NCBI GenBank assembly: GCA_030665795.1 | Contig: DAOUZD010000037.1 | Coordinates: forward strand, 1 to 6,842 | Origin: Dehalococcoides sp. | Lineage (GTDB): Bacteria > Chloroflexota > Dehalococcoidia > Dehalococcoidales > RBG-16-60-22 | Reading direction: 5' to 3' | Length of the DNA: 6,842 bases | Shown here: positions 5,916-6,842 of the stretch, one piece after another | Layout: every line of letters starts with the position of its first letter | Position numbering within the stretch: the first letter of the stretch is position 1 | The notes under the pieces: generated by a model | Databases searched by the model: none | Told to the model about the DNA's origin: nothing | Seen by the model: the letters and a program-made list of their open reading frames with translations, nothing else | Made by a program: the position numbers and the translations under genes

Positions 5916-6842
5916 TCAGATATTCTGTATGCCGGGGAAAGCCTTTTCTATCTCGGAAATTAAATCGAGGTCCAAAATACCCTCCTCGTGCTCTCTCAGA
6001 ATATTTTGAACCATGTCGTTGGCACGGCTTAACATGTCAGGTCGACCTCTTTCTTCCCAGATATCGAAGTTATAACGCACACTCAGGCTGGGATAGAAGA
6101 ATTCATCCATCATATGTTCCACCGTATGGTCTTCCGTGATATAGTTTCCACCGGGTCCGACCTTCTCAATTACATCGAAGCCCAGGGTCTTCTCGTTCAC
6201 CTTGATGCCTGTTAGTAGCCTCTGAATTATCCCTATGATTTCATTGTCAATGACAAACTGCTCATAAGAAATGGAGTTCCCCGAATCCATTATTCCGGCT
6301 GCCAGGTGAATGCAGTCCGCCCCGGCCATGGCTACCGTCAGATTAGAAAATCCCTCTTCAATGCCCGCTTGAATATCAGGTCTTTTAGCCTCGGTAAGTC
6401 CGCCCGAAGCGTAAATAGGTAACTTATAGCACTTTGCCAGTTGGACTGCGGCAGCGTTCATCATCGTCATTTCCACTGAGCCTACGGCTAATTCCATGTT
6501 CCGTAAATCCATGGTCATAGGCACTGCGCCATAGAGTACCTTAGCTCCCGGAGCGAACACCTGGGCGATAGCTGCTCCTGCCAGCGATTCTGCATGCATC
6601 TGTGAGAGGGTGCCGGCCAGGGTGGCTGGCGAGGTAGCTCCGGCGATAGGTGCCGGCGCACAGGTGACAGGGATGCCATGGGTGGTGCAGAAATTGAGAA
6701 TATTTAATGTGTTAGCCTCAATGGTGAGGGGGCTTATAGGGTTGGTGATTACTGAAACGAAGGGCTTTTCCCTGAGTCTGTCTTCTCCTCCGGCGATTAA
6801 ACTGGCCAGTTCCCACATTTGCTTAACGCCTTCCAGATTGTC
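5916..6842 (-). CDS. MttB/MtgB-family corrinoid methyltransferase, partial (5' end beyond window)
   Basis: This is a member of the trimethylamine methyltransferase superfamily, whose enzymes demethylate quaternary or tertiary methylamines (for example trimethylamine in MttB, glycine betaine in MtgB) and methylate a corrinoid protein. The frame is open from the TGA at 5918-5916 to base 6842 without a start. The ATG at 6818 is internal, since the eight codons before it read DNLEGVKQ in frame, so about 308 C-terminal residues of an expected 470-500 are seen. Counting from that ATG, family stretches include PISPLTIEAN (27-36), APIAGATSPATLAG (56-69), the segment ASGGLTEAKRPD (137-148) and the terminal NFDIWEERGRPD (250-261). 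No in-frame TAG occurs in this region, which should include the place where MttB carries pyrrolysine, so it is a non-pyrrolysine member. Its substrate cannot be deduced. It heads the visible part of an operon with DUF1638 and the activator. Confidence 0.9.
   Translation of the reverse strand, partial: DNLEGVKQMWELASLIAGGEDRLREKPFVSVITNPISPLTIEANTLNILNFCTTHGIPVTCAPAPIAGATSPATLAGTLSQMHAESLAGAAIAQVFAPGAKVLYGAVPMTMDLRNMELAVGSVEMTMMNAAAVQLAKCYKLPIYASGGLTEAKRPDIQAGIEEGFSNLTVAMAGADCIHLAAGIMDSGNSISYEQFVIDNEIIGIIQRLLTGIKVNEKTLGFDVIEKVGPGGNYITEDHTVEHMMDEFFYPSLSVRYNFDIWEERGRPDMLSRANDMVQNILREHEEGILDLDLISEIEKAFPGIQNI

Noticed and set aside
5498..6139. Plus-strand ORFs inside the DUF1638 and methyltransferase genes
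   Set aside because: They are shadows of conserved minus-strand coding sequence.

Overview
The window reads as bacterial chromosomal DNA of middling GC content. It most plausibly comes from an anaerobe that uses corrinoid (vitamin B12-type) methyl transfer. The main evidence is a block of three minus-strand genes at the right end. In transcription order they are the C-terminal part of an MttB/MtgB-family methyltransferase (entering at base 6842), a DUF1638 protein, and a RACo-type activator with a [2Fe-2S] ferredoxin domain followed by an ASKHA/DUF4445 ATPase. This gene set is found in anaerobic Firmicutes, Desulfobacterota and Chloroflexota. Together with the frequent GTG starts, a Dehalococcoidia-like or related sediment or subsurface lineage would fit, but that assignment is inference and could be wrong.

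Layout from left to right. Bases 1-515 hold no gene I can support. One minus-strand frame there is interrupted only by three TAG codons, and there is an AT-rich palindrome at 418-446. A TTGACA box overlapped by a perfect 10-bp palindrome and a good Shine-Dalgarno site lead into a small orphan ORF at 516-743. Two strong tandem hairpins (564-640) lie inside that ORF and just beyond the 3' end of a complete minus-strand HtrA/DegP-type membrane-anchored serine protease (656-1816). A short divergent promoter region separates the protease from queF (plus strand, about 1956-2372), the preQ0 reductase of queuosine synthesis. Convergent with queF is a broken family 2 glycosyltransferase (2444-3271, minus). 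It keeps the TED and QxxRW motifs and the membrane domain but has lost the nucleotide-sugar-binding half. An unassigned scar (3272-3381) separates it from the activator gene.

How the genes work together. The methyltransferase is expected to move a methyl group from a methylated amine to a corrinoid protein whose gene is not in the window. Cob(I)alamin is occasionally oxidised to the inactive Co(II) state, and the RACo-type protein would reduce it back in an ATP-dependent reaction. DUF1638 has no established function but is translationally coupled between the two, so a role in the same pathway is likely. The protease, queF and the glycosyltransferase remnant have no evident functional link to this operon. 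The left and central parts look like a patchwork of housekeeping genes and decayed DNA.
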